NCBI GenBank assembly: GCA_020466095.1
Contig: CM035808.1
Span: forward strand, 82,376,779-82,440,778
DNA length: 64,000 nt
DNA from: Chlorops oryzae
Lineage: Eukaryota > Arthropoda > Insecta > Diptera > Chloropidae
Direction: 5' to 3'
In this document: in pieces, positions 33,350-44,792 of the stretch
Position numbering within the stretch: position 1 is the stretch's first letter
Layout of the letters: every line of letters begins with the position of its first letter
The notes under the pieces: model-generated
Seen by the model: the letters and a program-made list of their open reading frames with translations, nothing else
Database searches by the model: none
What the model was told of the DNA's origin: nothing
Translations under genes and position numbers: made by a program

Positions 33350-34740
33350 TTACATTTCTTGATCACTGGAAGAGGGGTACTCCATCGCGGAGGACTTGAG
33401 GAAGTTTTGGTTTAGTACCTTTAAGCGTTCGTCAATTGAGGAAATGTCTAAATTGCGAGTAGTGCGTGAGGGGGATATTGAGAGCGGAGAGAGAGATTCT
33501 TGACTGGAGATGTCGGTAGAAATTAGAGTGTTGTGTATGCTAGTGTTGTCTATGTTTACATTGGTTTTTGTTGTCAGTGTGTAGGGCGTGTGTTTGAGTG
33601 TTGTAATAGTGTTGGGTTTAGGCGAAGTGGTGTTTTTGTTTTCTTTTTCTGTGGTTAAGGTTTTTTTAGTTGATTGATTGTTGGTATTGTCGTTTGTTTT
33701 GATTGTGTCATTTTTTTTATTTACTGGGTACGAAGCAGGTATTTTGAGAGTTGAAGATGAGCTTGTGTTAAGTGATGTAGTGGGGGTTATCGTGTGTGTT
33801 TGTTCGTTTGTAGGTGCTGGTGGTGGTATTGTTTTTTGAGATGCTATTGTAGAGAAGGTAGTAGAGGGGGAGACAGTGTTGAAGGATTGTTGTTTGTGGA
33901 GGCGAATTGCTTCACGCATAGAGCATTTGTTTTTTGTTTTTATTGCAAGTACTTGTTTTGCTTGTTGAATTTTGTGCAAAGGTTAGAAGAGGAGGAATGT
34001 GGTTCTGAACAGTTGGCACAAAATGTGCGTGTGCAGTTTGTTGGAGAGTGAGGTGGAAGGCTGCAGTTTTCGCAGGCAGGGGGATTCTTACAGAATTTTA
34101 GTGTGTGCCCAAGTTTCTGACAAGTTTTGCAACGCATTGGGTTGGGGAAGTATTCGCGTACAGGAACTGATCTCCAAGAAATGTCCACTTGTTCGGGGAG
34201 CTTGTAGCGTTCGAAGGTGAACAGTATTACGCCGCTGGGGACTTTTTTCCCCTCGGATTGTTTTAGGAATTTGTAGACTGCGATGACGCCTTGGCTAGAC
34301 ATTTCGTCTACTATTTCTTTTTCGGGTACATTTATGAGAAATGGTGCGTAAACTGTACCTTTGCATTGGTTTAAGTTTTCGTGGAGTTTTGCTTTTATTT
34401 TACATATTCCGTTTAGCTCGTTGGTTGAGAGAAATTTGTTTGCGATTTGTATATTAGGCAGAAGCAGTAGTAAGCTGCCGTCTCTAAGTTCCGTTATTGA
34501 TGTAAATTCACTCGAGATAGCTTGGATTGCTTTTTGAACGGCGAAGCAAGAGTAGTGTGAGAGCGGTTTTTTTTCATTGTCGGAAGAAAGAACCACGAAT
34601 TTTGGATCAGGCGACCTGATGCGAGGAAGCTTTGGAAAGTCTTCTTCAAACGTTAGAGCTGTTTTCCGTTTTTTCTTTTTATGGTTCTCACTTAGGATCG
34701 AAAAACGGTTGGAACCGTAAGAAGGTGGCCCGGAGGCCAT
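33350..34740 (-). pseudogene. I-element ORF1 (Gag-like, CCHC knuckles), one frameshift
   Basis: Starts MASGPPSYGSNRFS at 34740. The N-terminal part is basic (KKKKRKTALTFEED); a central RNA-binding-like region is followed by three cysteine knuckles: CKTCQKLGHTLKFC, CENCSLPPHSPTNC and CANCSEPHSSSSNLC. A frameshift near 33980 separates it from the rest, which continues KIQQAKQVLAIKTKNKCSM and a Ser/Thr/Asn-rich tail to a stop at 33350. ORF1 proteins coat LINE RNA and enter the nucleus with it (family knowledge). Full length would be about 460 residues. ORF2 starts about 160 bp downstream. Confidence 0.88.
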
Positions 34741-35045
34741 TTTAGGATGAGCTAAAAATCTGTTTTTGAACGAAGATTATGCTTTATTTATTTATTTTTT
34801 TTTTTTCTTTTTTGTTCAACAAAAGTTAATGACAATAATGACGCGTGTATATGTGCGCGGTGCGCTCGATCAACGCTGTCTCTCACTTAGAGGGTCAACA
34901 AAAGCGATTTGGGTTCACTAGTGAATGCGACTGAGTCGGTTGCGAGTTAGTCGGAGACTGAGTATATATTTAAAAATCAACAAAGCCTTAAAATCCCTTT
35001 AATTTGGCCGACTGCCTTCCCGAGTCGGCAAGACCCGCTGTCGCC

Positions 35046-36388
35046 TACGTGATTTTTGCGCAATCAAAATTTTCAAACTTTGTCATTTACGAGATTTTTC
35101 CAAATTAAAAAAAAATTTGCAACGCTTAAATTAATATTTCATATTTCAGTCAAACAAATTATACTGCTTATGTTCTTTTCTTTGTTTTCTTCTTTTTTCG
35201 TTCTTAATCAAATTATACACAAATTATTTTCAAGCTTATAAAAATTTTTTCCAGTAATAACGCCTCAAAAAACAACTTAATATTATAAGATAATATTATA
35301 TATTGGAAGCGTTTCAAAACGTTTGGTGTTAAATCGGTATTCGTCATCGATATTGCAACCTACTTGAGGGAAATATTTAAAATTGTACAGTTTTTGTTAA
35401 TATATTGTCATAAAAATGATAAGCCCGTTGATAAAAAAATATTAAAAAAAATTTTTTTTTGTTATACTTACTACCTTTTGAATCTTAAAGTAGCATGGGT
35501 TTTATTCAGCATCCCTAAAATTGTTAGTAGCGGCTTGCAAAACCGATTAGCTTGGTGCAAATGATTAATATCATTAATCTTAAAAGGATCACAAAGGATG
35601 AAAGATTCAACATCAAAGAAACAGCTGGGTAGCTACGTAACTATTTTGGTTTTTCTTTTTTCTTAACATATAAAGTAAATTTTTTTCGTTTTTTGTTTCC
35701 AACAACAAGATATGCCTGTCTGCTTACAAATGAAAAAGATTGTATTTTTTAAATTTATTTATGAGCCGAAAAGAAGGTTTTCATATTGTATAGCACCTAC
35801 GAGGTTTTTGAATTGGCTTTAATTTTTTTTTTTCATAAAAATTTGTCAAGATGAGACTGCCTACTCGTAGGAAATATATTTAACTATCTACCATAAAAAC
35901 CAAAAAAGTCATTTTCGAGAAATTAGCGCTTACGTGGTTTTTGAAGAGTAACAACGATTATCAAATAAAAAACCCCGTTTTCCACAATTTATCCTTAAAA
36001 TTTTTTCAAGCTCTGTGTGCCATTTCCGTGTATGAGCACCTCCTGTACACAGTTATACGTGGAGTTTGTGCTGGCTATGGTGACAGCTCCAATAAATTCT
36101 TTTCAAGACAAAAAAAAAATATAAAAAATCCATTACCTGTTATTTCGACGAAGTAATGCTAATTTTAATTTTGACCCGCCTGTGTGTGACCGATTTACGA
36201 CCAAGATTAGCTTTTATAGTAGTACAATGAATAGCTCATACCCTTTTTATAATAATTAGGTCTTACCCAACAGGAATCTGTATATCTTAATAAGATCACA
36301 AGGAAATTTTTATATATTCAAAAACAAAAAAATATATATACATTTGATAGGATTTGGCCAATATTTTTCTAGGATTCTGGTCGGTAGG
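35046..36388. other. No gene recognised
   Basis: Very AT-rich. Contains several variants of TACGTGGTTTTTGAAG (35044, 35087, 35797, 35930). Short frames are composition-driven. Confidence 0.5.
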
Positions 36389-36600
36389 GTGGTCCAAATT
36401 TGCTAAATTCGTTTAGTTTCACGAGTCACTCCCTCAAACTGTAGCAAAGTGCAACAGCAAAGGGGAATGAAAACAATTAGATCGATCTGTTATCATATAG
36501 GGTGTGCTCAACGAGGTCAAAGTTCAGCAACATGATTTTTTCAACTCATGCGGCTAGTACAAATAACAAAAATATGCACTTACATTTCTCTAAAACAAAC
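36389..36600 (+). repeat. Partial LTR, plus orientation, same family as 38055-38414
   Basis: About 210 bp whose complement matches the first part of the LTR at 38055-38414 (shared words GGTGGTCCAAA, CGAGTCAC, GAGGTCAAAGTTCAG, CTAGTACAAATAACAAAA). Similarity stops near 36600. It faces the opposite way from the other LTR. Confidence 0.75.
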
Positions 36601-36734
36601 GTTGTCTGATTCCTAAAATATCAGGAAATTCGGAAATATTTTTTTTTATTTTCACTTTAAGAAAAAAGTGTTCACATAATAAAAAATTAAATTCTAAAAG
36701 ATTTTTTAATGTATTTCGGTCGCTACACCACTTC

Positions 36735-37733
36735 TTAAGTATAATTGGAAACATACAATACTACAAGCGACACTTCCCATTTGCGGGAAAAAATCACTAA
36801 AACGGGTGAAGGGAGCTTGCACACACCGACTGTCCCCATTCGCAGTCTGACTTTGCCCACAGTTCGTACATTCTCATTAAACGAATCGACGTTCACCACG
36901 ATTTGTGTACAGGCGAACTCAAACATGGACATTACAATCTGAATATTTACAATCTTTGCAATCTTTTTGTACCTTGTTTCGTATTTGATGTTGTGGCTGT
37001 TGAATTTTTGTAGAAGCACATTTTTGCGAAGTGGTTGTTGTTGTTGCATGTAAAGCATTTTACTCCGAAAGCGGGTCATTTCGTTTTATAAACTTGACCA
37101 CATCTTCCACAAGTCTCGCCATTGTTTTTTATAGCACGCTGTTGTTGTGTTGCTCCAATGTAATCAGTCGACGACGAATTTCCGTTATTTTGCAACTGAG
37201 CTGCGTTTACCCGAGCGCTGTCGAAAAGTTTTGCAAATTTCAATCGCTTTTTCCAATTTAATGTTGCCTTCACTTAATAACTTTTCCTTTATGTGTGCCA
37301 AATTTGACGTTAATCCGCACACAAACAAGTCTTTAATTAAACTCTCACGAAGTGTTCCAAACTCACAAGTTTGACTCAAGTTTTGTAGGCATGTCACATA
37401 CTCGTCTATTGTCTCTTCACTGCTTTGTTTTCTCGTAAAAAAAATATGTCTTTCAATAGCCACATTGTTTTTAGGTGCAAAGTATTTATCAAATTTCCCT
37501 ATTAACGCTGAATATTGTACTGTGTCAATGTCACAATCCAACGAATTTAAAATTTCCAAGCACTCTGCTCCCAAATGGTGTAAAAGTAATGCGACCTTCC
37601 TCGTGTCTAACTGTTGTTCATAGCCCGAAGCGCGTAGAAATATTTGAAATTGTATTTTCCATTTTTTCCACGTGGCCGCAAGATTACCCGATTTAAAATT
37701 TATTGGATTTATTGTTTGTCTAATGGATAACAT
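36735..37733 (-). pseudogene. Gag of a mag-type Ty3 element
   Basis: Open from MLSIRQTINPINFKSG at 37733 to 37185: capsid-type sequence WKKWKIQFQIFLRASGYE, KVALLLHHLG, KFDKYFAPKNN and EETIDEYVTCLQNL, common in Gag of mag/K02A2.6-type Ty3 elements. A frame change near 37190 is followed by CGRCGQVYK, a remnant of a CCHC knuckle, and a last frame to 36735 with no clear protease. The capsid part is well preserved; pol is absent except for an integrase scrap at 37790-37990, upstream instead of downstream. Confidence 0.8.
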
Positions 37734-37789
37734 TGAATTTTGCTGTGAACCCTGATGAAATTTAGCCTTTTCATCTTTTCCGGTTTCAG

Positions 37790-38000
37790 TAATTTTTTTT
37801 TTTTTTTAGTTTTATTCGTTTTATATATCCTTCATGATCAACAATTTCTGGCTTGAGGTTCTCTGAAATGATTGGAATTTTAGTTCTTAAGGTGCTGGAC
37901 ATTAATAATTGTGCTGGGCTTGGACTATTACCTTTAGGTGTATTTCGGTAGGTTAATAATGCTATGTATGGGACAGTGTTTGAAGCTTGACACTTATTTA
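37790..38000 (-). pseudogene. Integrase C-terminal scrap, misplaced upstream of gag
   Basis: Reads ALLTYRNTPKGNSPSPAQL, then MSSTLRTKIPII and ENLKPEIVDHEGY, a typical Ty3 integrase C-terminal signature. It lies between the LTR/primer site and gag, where only a leader is expected, and ends in an A-run (minus sense, 37797-37808). It is probably a rearrangement or template switch. Confidence 0.8.
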
Positions 38001-38004
38001 AAAG

Positions 38005-38054
38005 TCTATGGTTCTCGAAAGGGAGCGTGGGTTCGTACCCCACACCTGACACCA
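38005..38054 (+). other. Primer-binding site with extended class II tRNA 3' half (Leu-like)
   Basis: Plus strand reads a long variable arm (TTCTCGAAAGGGAG pairs with itself), a perfect T arm (GTGGG, loop TTCGTAC, CCCAC), seven acceptor bases ACCTGAC, a discriminator A and CCA. This is the exact layout of a mature tRNA 3' end. On the minus strand TGGTGTCAGGTGTGGGGT directly follows the LTR, the expected primer-binding site. The acceptor sequence fits tRNA-Leu. Confidence 0.85.
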
Positions 38055-38414
38055 TGTGGTGTTGTGTTGACTGTCTCTTTATTACTGACTCTCTTGCTTA
38101 TGATATAGTTTTTAATTAGTTATGTGTACAATGAAAATTAGGGATGTTAAAATACAATTAATTAATATATATTACAATTAGATTTTGAGATAATAAGAAA
38201 AATGTTAGTGCATGTTATGTTTTGTTATTTGTACTAGCGGCATCAGTTTAAAAAATCATGATTCTGAACTTTGACCTCGGTAAGCACCCCTTAAATGATG
38301 TCCGCTCGATTTAGATCTTTCCATTTCCCGTTTCTGTTGCCCTCTTCTACATTGTGAGGGGGTGACTCGCAAAATCCGACACAAAATAATTTGTTCATAA
38401 CATTTTGGACCACA
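38055..38414 (-). repeat. 5' LTR of the mag-type element (360 bp)
   Basis: On the minus strand it starts TGTGGTCC and ends CACCACA, with inverted ends TGTGGT/ACCACA, and is followed at once by the tRNA-complementary primer site. Confidence 0.85.
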
Positions 38415-39301
38415 CTACTGCTCAGTCAAAACTTCAAAAGAACTTTTAAGAGTGCTTTAGGCAATGCCTATCGAAAATAAGAAAAACTTTATAATTACTT
38501 TAAGGCGACCGCTGTCGGCTTAACTGCTGATTAAAGGTAATTGCCTATTTCCTGAAACGCACAAAGAATTTATAATGTGAGAAAAATTCAAGTGGAGCCA
38601 CACAAGTGAACAATAAGGGAAAAGCCGGCGACACTATAATATATGTAATTTTTGGTCATGTGAAACTTCTGAACGCACCGTTTATAACTTAATAAGTCCT
38701 TGAGTATCATCCAGTCCTTTTTAAAAGCTTCCCACAATAGGCAACAACAAATATTAATATTGCTCTTGACATATATATTCATACTCAATAATTACGCTCG
38801 ATTCTCACTTTAAGCAAATATAAGCACTCTTTACTAACCATGCGTTATTCGAAACAGGTCGATCGTGTATAAGCTATGTAAAACTAACAGCAATAGTCTT
38901 ACTTCCATTGTTGTCGTACCCACTGATTAGGAATTTCAAAAAATTCTCCTAAAAAAATTGCTTAAACTGTTAGCTCTTATTATATTGACCAAGAAAGCTT
39001 TAACTAATACTACGTTATATCACATGAAACACACCCAATCGGAACAAATTATAAGCGACAAATGTGACATGCGCATTAAACCAAAGTCCCTTAAACTGCT
39101 TTTGTAAAGCTTGCGTTTTCACCACGCCTTCAACTTTCACTTGATGGAAGAAAACATATTCAGTCTTAAGCATTGATATTTAAATTGTGTGCTGGTTTTG
39201 TTGCTCGTGGTGGCGGGTCGGAACGGTGGCATAGGCCGGCTAGCTCGCTGTATGGCGTGAGGCCTTACACCCCCGCACAAAAACCTTTTATATCAGGGAT
39301 C
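38415..39301. other. No gene recognised
   Basis: Spacer with short frames only. A GC-richer patch at 39190-39285 has no recognised motif. Confidence 0.5.
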
Positions 39302-39896
39302 CCCAATCTGTTTTGGACAAGTGACCCTTTTCCAAATATGAACTAATACCTCAGACCCCATGGCCAAATTCTATTCTTTTAAGGGCTTGTGGTATATCCT
39401 TCGCGAAGAAAAATTTTTACTATGATTTAATAGTTTTTATTTTTTTATATCCTAGAGGCTTTGTTTTGTTATGTCCAGCTATTGCTGAGCGCTTTCACAC
39501 GAAAATCCAATCTGAAGTTCCCACTGAACTTCAAAGTTAATTTATATCGAAAATATGTTAAGTATAAATAAATAAATTACAATTGAAAAATATAGAACCC
39601 TACGAATTAGCTTGTGAGGTATGCTGACAAAGCATTTTCCCACGATTCAACGACGTTGCTTGCAAAATATGTTTCTCGTGCAATGAGTGCAACTTTCAAA
39701 GAATTTGGTTATATGAAACCATATATGTCGTGAATGAAGTGGAAAAATGAGTTTGTGCGTTCGTGTGTAAACATACTACACCCTCACCCTTAAGAGGAAA
39801 AAAATTTTAATTTTTGTTTTTTTTAGAAAAAAAAATATTTTATTTTTTTTTTTGAATATACATACGAAGTAGAAAATTATTTACATGTAAGGCATC
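39302..39896. repeat. Repeat S1, copy 1
   Basis: Matches 44793-45410 (CTGTTTTGGACAAGTGACCC, ACCTCAGACCCCATGG, CGTGTGTAAACATACTACAC) with scattered single-base gaps. It precedes the integrase C-terminal region of the minus-strand gypsy element both times; it could be its 3' UTR/LTR or a separate repeat. Confidence 0.75.
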
Positions 39897-42800
39897 TAAG
39901 AATCTATTCATTGCCCTAAAATCTACCTTTCGCTTTAAAAAATTACTTATTGTCTTAAAATTTACATATCGCATGCTTCTAACTGATGCTTAAGTATAGT
40001 ATCTATATTTTGTATATTCGCTTACTCACATAGTCTTAAATTGTTGTTATGCACTAGTTTTCTTTGATTCTTATATAATATTACTGAATTAACACCTTGT
40101 CGTTCTAATATCTTAAAAGGACCTTCATAAGGACTGTCTAATTTCTCACCTGCATAATTTCTTAAGAAACCTAGGCTAACTATCTTAAATTCGATTGGAT
40201 TTGAAGTCTTATCAACGCATTCTTTATTTTTAATTTTTTAGTAATGTTAATTAAATATTTTCTGGCGTTCTCATGTGCGTTTTGTAATATCACTTTGAGT
40301 TCATTTCGATAACGATCAAAATTGTAAATAGGTTCGTTTCTGTAAATTTTTGTTGGAAAGCTAGGTAATCTTCGACATATTAATTCAAAGGGGGTGTATT
40401 TTGTACTCGTATGTGGAGTGGTGTTATAAATTTCAAAGGGTCCCTTTTGTTTTTTGGGTTTCATTTTTTTTCAAGGGGGCCCCTTTTAAAAGGCCATTAA
40501 ATTTCCCGGTTTGAAAAAAACCCTTTTTTTTTTTTAAATTTTTTAATTTTTGGGTTTTTCCCTTCCTTTTCCGGCGAATTTTAGGTTTTCCCCCTTTGGG
40601 CTTACTCTGGGAAATTTTTTTGTTTTGATTTTTTTTTTCTTTTTTTTTAATTTAAATTTTTCTTAAGGGGTTTGTTTTTTAAAAAAAATTTTTTAAAATT
40701 TGATTTTCAAAAAATTTTAAATTTTTTAAATTAAGGGTTTCCGGAATTTTTTCCTTTTCCCAAAACCGGTGGTGGTTTTTTTTTAAGGCCCAATTTTTAT
40801 AAATTAATATTGTGCCAAGAAATTCAAGGTTTTACATCTGGTTTTTTGGGAAGATAATGAAAATTGTGGGTTTTTACTATCGGAGTTTCTTTAAATTTTT
40901 AAAACCTTTTTTATTTATAGGAAAACAGAAAAAACAATGCTTTTTTAATTTCAAATGAATGGTTATTAAAAAAAAAAAAAAATTTAAAATACTCCCCGTA
41001 CATTAAAATGGTTTATTATTCTTTCTAAAGCTAATTTTGATCCTTTCGTGGTAAAAAATTTCAATAATCCCCGCTTAAATTGCAACCGTTCGGATTGGGG
41101 TTTAAGTTTCCCGGTTTCTTTATTTTAAAAAAATGCTTTCCTTAATTATTTGGTTTAGGTTAAATTTAATTGCCGGCTTGTTGTTTTAGTCATTTTGGTT
41201 TGTTGTTGTTGATTTCCTTTGTGTTGCGGAAAATGGCGTTTGTCGGTTTCCGGGTTGAGTTGTGCCATTGTTTTTGGCTTTGAAGCATTTTTACTTGTTG
41301 GTTGGTTTCCACGCTCATTCGCTACTGAGGGGATTCTGTAATACCTAAATAATGTTAAATGAACGGATAAAACTCGGAAGTTCTGAAAAAATCTGACATT
41401 ATCATGCCTTTAAAAAAAAAAAATCAACGTAATCCGGTTCAACTGTTTTTTGCGTTTTCGAAGTTTTTGTTTTGCGATTTTTTTTGAAAGTTTTTGCCTC
41501 CAAAGAAATTTTAAAAAATGTCAAATACGGCGTTAATTAAACCAATTTAAAAAGGGAATTGGGAAAAATTGAATTTCCTTTGGTATTAAAAATTTGATTT
41601 TTCTTTTGAAATCTTTCGTATTTGAAACTCTTTGGAAAAGTTTGGCAGGGAAAAAGGAAAAATATGAGGTAGTTGAAATGCAAAACCCTTCGATTTCCGT
41701 TTGAAATCTATGATTAAAACGGAACGGTTGATTAAAAAAAATGAACAAGGACCTTCAAAATTTAAATTCCAAGGGCCAATTGGGTTTATGTACAAATGGT
41801 TTGTACTTAAAAAATTTTTTAATTCCCTTTCGGCTAGCAACGGAGATCGGTATTGGAAGAATGGGGATTTTTAAGAACGCTGTGTTGTTGGGTTACAATG
41901 AATTTGATGTGTTGGTCGGTTCAGTTCCCAATACCAAATGGCTCGCGATACCACTTTTCTAAGTCCGGCTCCTTTAATCATAGGACGATTTTCAAAACCT
42001 TGAATTCCGGGCCATGAAACCCCATTAATGTAAATTTCCAAATGGTTTGTATTGATTGTTAATGTTCTAATTTTTTTAACCATTTCTAAATTTTAAATTT
42101 GGATTTCTGAAAATTTGAAGTTAATATTTTTGGAACCGGAACCTTTTAATGGTTCAGCCCCGGGATGGTTGAATGTGTTGCGGGGAAAACTTTCTTTTGT
42201 TGGTTTATGTTTTTAATTCTTCCATTTTTTATTACTTTTATTTATAAGTTCGGGTATTCAAGGTGGTTTCCCTTTGAAATGGTGAAGGAACACCAAATTG
42301 GTTAACAGGTTTTTCGGGGAAAAAATTGCGATTTTGGGGTCTTAAAGTAATCGTGCCTTTGTGAGAGGGTTTTATTCCAAAGGATTCCGGGCTCTAAATT
42401 GCCCTCTCTGATCCTGGCCTATGAAGGGGAAAAAAATCTAACCCTTCAATAATATTGGCAAACATCCCAATCCAAGGTCTCTTTATTCCGAAAATCAAGA
42501 TCGAATCATACTTATTTCACAAGGCATTTAAAAAGGAAAATTTCCCACTTAAAATTGAAAATTTTTTTATTTTCTAAAAAAACAAGAATTAAACTCTAAT
42601 TAAAAATTTTATATCGTTTTAATAAAAAAAAAAAAAAAAAAATTAAAAAAGGTTCTTCCGGTCATTTCATTTTGCTTTTATGCTCCTTTTTGGCTTGAAG
42701 TTTGTTATTGTTCGCAATTTTTTGTCCCTTTGGTGTTGTTGATGTGCCTGGTGTTGCCAGCACCGCCCGTTGGCTTTGCGTTCCCGTCTGTGAAAATGTT

Positions 42801-43705
42801 CAATGGTGTTTGTTAACAAAGTTACCTTTGTGTTGTGTTTTCAAGCTCCAAAACTGCTTCTTGTAGCTTCGTTGGTTTTCTTATTGTAATGTGCGATAAT
42901 TTCCGTTTTCGATGAATTCGATCCGTTTCCGGACCTGTAATATTTAATTTGGAGGTTCCCAAGTTTCCATCTATTTAAACGAATAAATCGAAATCAAATT
43001 TTTAAAAATTTTTGGAAAGTTTTATAATTTTTGGGAAGGTGTCCAGCGCATTTTACATTATTGAAAAGCGAAAAAGTTTTTATATGGCCCCTTGTTATTT
43101 TGTTGTTTTTGGGTCCCTTAATGCGAATTTTATTAAGACCTCTTAATAGAAATAAAGCAGCAAAATTTTGGTTGACTTCGAATTTCACCTTCCACTTGCC
43201 AGAACCTTTTTAGAACCATGATTAAAACGGGACCCCCCTTTTTTTACCCATTTTGGAAAATTGGAAACTCCTTCCGAAACTGTTTCAGAAAAACAATTGC
43301 CGTTAATTGTTTTTATTTGGGGAGCTTAATTTTTTTGTTTGCTTTCTTTTAAAAAAAATTCTCAAACGTTTATAAAAAAAAAGAAATCTAAAGGAAAACT
43401 TTCAAAAATTTAAAATTTCAAAGGTTCCAATTTTCAATTTTTATGTTCTTTGTTGCCATTCCCAAGACAAAAATACAAAATCACAACCTTGCAAGGCGTC
43501 TTAATAACAAAGAAATTGGATGGAAAAAATTTCAAATCGCCCTCGTTTTTTGGGGGTTTTACATTTGATTTTTCAATGTTTGTTGGTTGTTGTTACATTT
43601 TTACCATTTTCCCTTGATTACCTTATGGGTTTTTAACGTTCGCTTCGAATCTGAGACGAACCCCTATTTGACTTGCGGAAGGTTTCATTAAAATTGGGAT
43701 TACTT
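39897..43705 (-). mobile_element. Unit 1 of the gypsy/PIF repeat, shortened and error-like
   Basis: 39897-40440 matches 45411-45950 cleanly, including integrase YTPFELICRRLPSFPTKIY (40180-40440). From about 40450 the order of landmarks follows units 2 and 3 (Asn-codon tract near 41200, PIF start near 41333, PIF end near 43543, gag junction near 43690), but bases are lost or merged into homopolymers, and the unit is 3.8 kb instead of 6.0 kb. No frame survives. See the finding on possible assembly error. Confidence 0.7.
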
Positions 43706-44792
43706 TAAGAATCTTTATTGTAAAATTACCTTTCCTTTAAAAAATTCTTATTTCTTAAAATTTAATATGAGTTCTTATCTTAAGGTTCTTATTTTTTTGC
43801 ATACAAGCAAATTTTGGTTATACAGTTTTTTTGCAAAAAACAATTAACACCTTGGTTCTAAATCAAAAGGCCTTCTCTGTTTTTCTATGTAAAAAGAAAC
43901 CAGGCAAATCTTAAATTCGTTGGTTTGAACTTACCGCTTCTTTATTTTAAAAAGAATTAAATATTTTCTCGTTTATGTGCGGAATACACGAGTTCAGATA
44001 ACGATCAAAAGAAAAGGTTCGTTTCTTAAATTTTTGTTAAAGCAGGTAACCGAATTTAAATTAAATTATTTTGTTCTATTTGGTTTTAAGAGAACAAAAA
44101 GGTTTTTCATCCCATTCTTTTTAGTGCCTAAAAAAAAAAAACCATTACCAAAGTTGTACGAAGTTTAATTTTTTTGTTCTTTAAAAATTCGTTTTTTAAG
44201 GCTTTTCCGAATGTTGATTCCGGAAATTTGTTTTCTTTAATGCGTAATGATCAAGTTCTCTTTAAGGTTCGGGGGGTTGAACAAAAAAATTTATTAGGAA
44301 AATCCTTTTTTATTTGTTTTGATTTTTTTAAAAAGTTTTAATTCTTCGTTTTGTTTCAAATCAACCTTCTTGAAAAGGCTGGTGATTTCCTTGAGTTAAA
44401 ATTGAAATATTCTCCCCTTTTCGGTGAATTTGTCGGTTAATTGAACTCTTATTAACATTAAAACTGGAATTTTCGCTTTTTCAATTTTTTCCCCTTTTTT
44501 CGCAAAATTAAGAATTGAAATTTCAACACCAAATAAAAATGTTACTGTTATATAACCTCTTTTGGGGGAGGTGTTCTTTTGGCGGGTCACAAATTTTTGA
44601 CTTTAATTGCTTAAAAGGACAAAGTTTTTAACTTAGTTAACTTTTTTAAAAGTCTGCTTGTTTTAATTTTCTTTTTATAATTTTATTAATATTCTCAAGA
44701 CAACCAAGACATGCAATTCGGTTTTTGGAGGGTTCCTTTGTTAACCCTAGTCTTGTATCGTACTATTTCGCACAACCTTTTTTCAGATCCAC
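43706..44792 (-). mobile_element. Partial extra unit, error-like
   Basis: Begins at the same junction as unit 3 (AAATTGGGATTACTTTAAGAA) and follows the integrase-RNase H region in order (GGTTCGGGGGGTTGAACAAA near 44265; GGGAGGTGTTCTTTTGGCGG near 44565), but is compressed and rich in homopolymers. It ends at S1 copy 2. Confidence 0.6.

Larger units (their letters stand above)
29262..34960 (-). mobile_element. I-clade LINE, about 5.7 kb, near full length
   Basis: On the minus strand it begins CAGTCTCCGACTAACTCGC, as I elements begin with CAGT, then ORF1, ORF2 with endonuclease, RT and RNase H, and an A/T-rich tail (AATAAAATAAAATAA) at 29262-29282. AGTATATATTT is duplicated at 29251-29261 and 34961-34971. 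Removing it rejoins the right arm of the palindromic element. Two obvious frameshifts, one per ORF, prevent autonomy. Confidence 0.9.
28605..35045. mobile_element. Imperfect palindromic element split by a LINE
   Basis: Left arm 28605 to about 28860 (GGGTCTTGCCGACTGCGG, AACACACTGTATGAACCAAT, TTCTATTCCCGATTGTCCTTG, AAGGATGAAACAAATGG). Right arm is its diverged complement at about 28995-29250 and, after the LINE, 34972-35045. Without the LINE it would be roughly 730 bp. No gene in the arms. The class is unknown; boundaries are where complementarity stops being visible. Confidence 0.7.

Noticed and set aside
38005..38054. Functional tRNA-Leu gene
   Set aside because: Only the 3' half is present and it includes CCA; the D arm and anticodon arm are absent.
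36389..38414. Single DNA transposon with about 200 bp inverted repeats
   Set aside because: The right arm is an LTR (TGTGGT...ACCACA) next to a tRNA primer site and a retroviral-type gag, so two opposed LTR copies explain it better.
40180..40464. Intact integrase domain protein
   Set aside because: Only the C-terminal region is present and the frame runs into the homopolymer-rich stretch.
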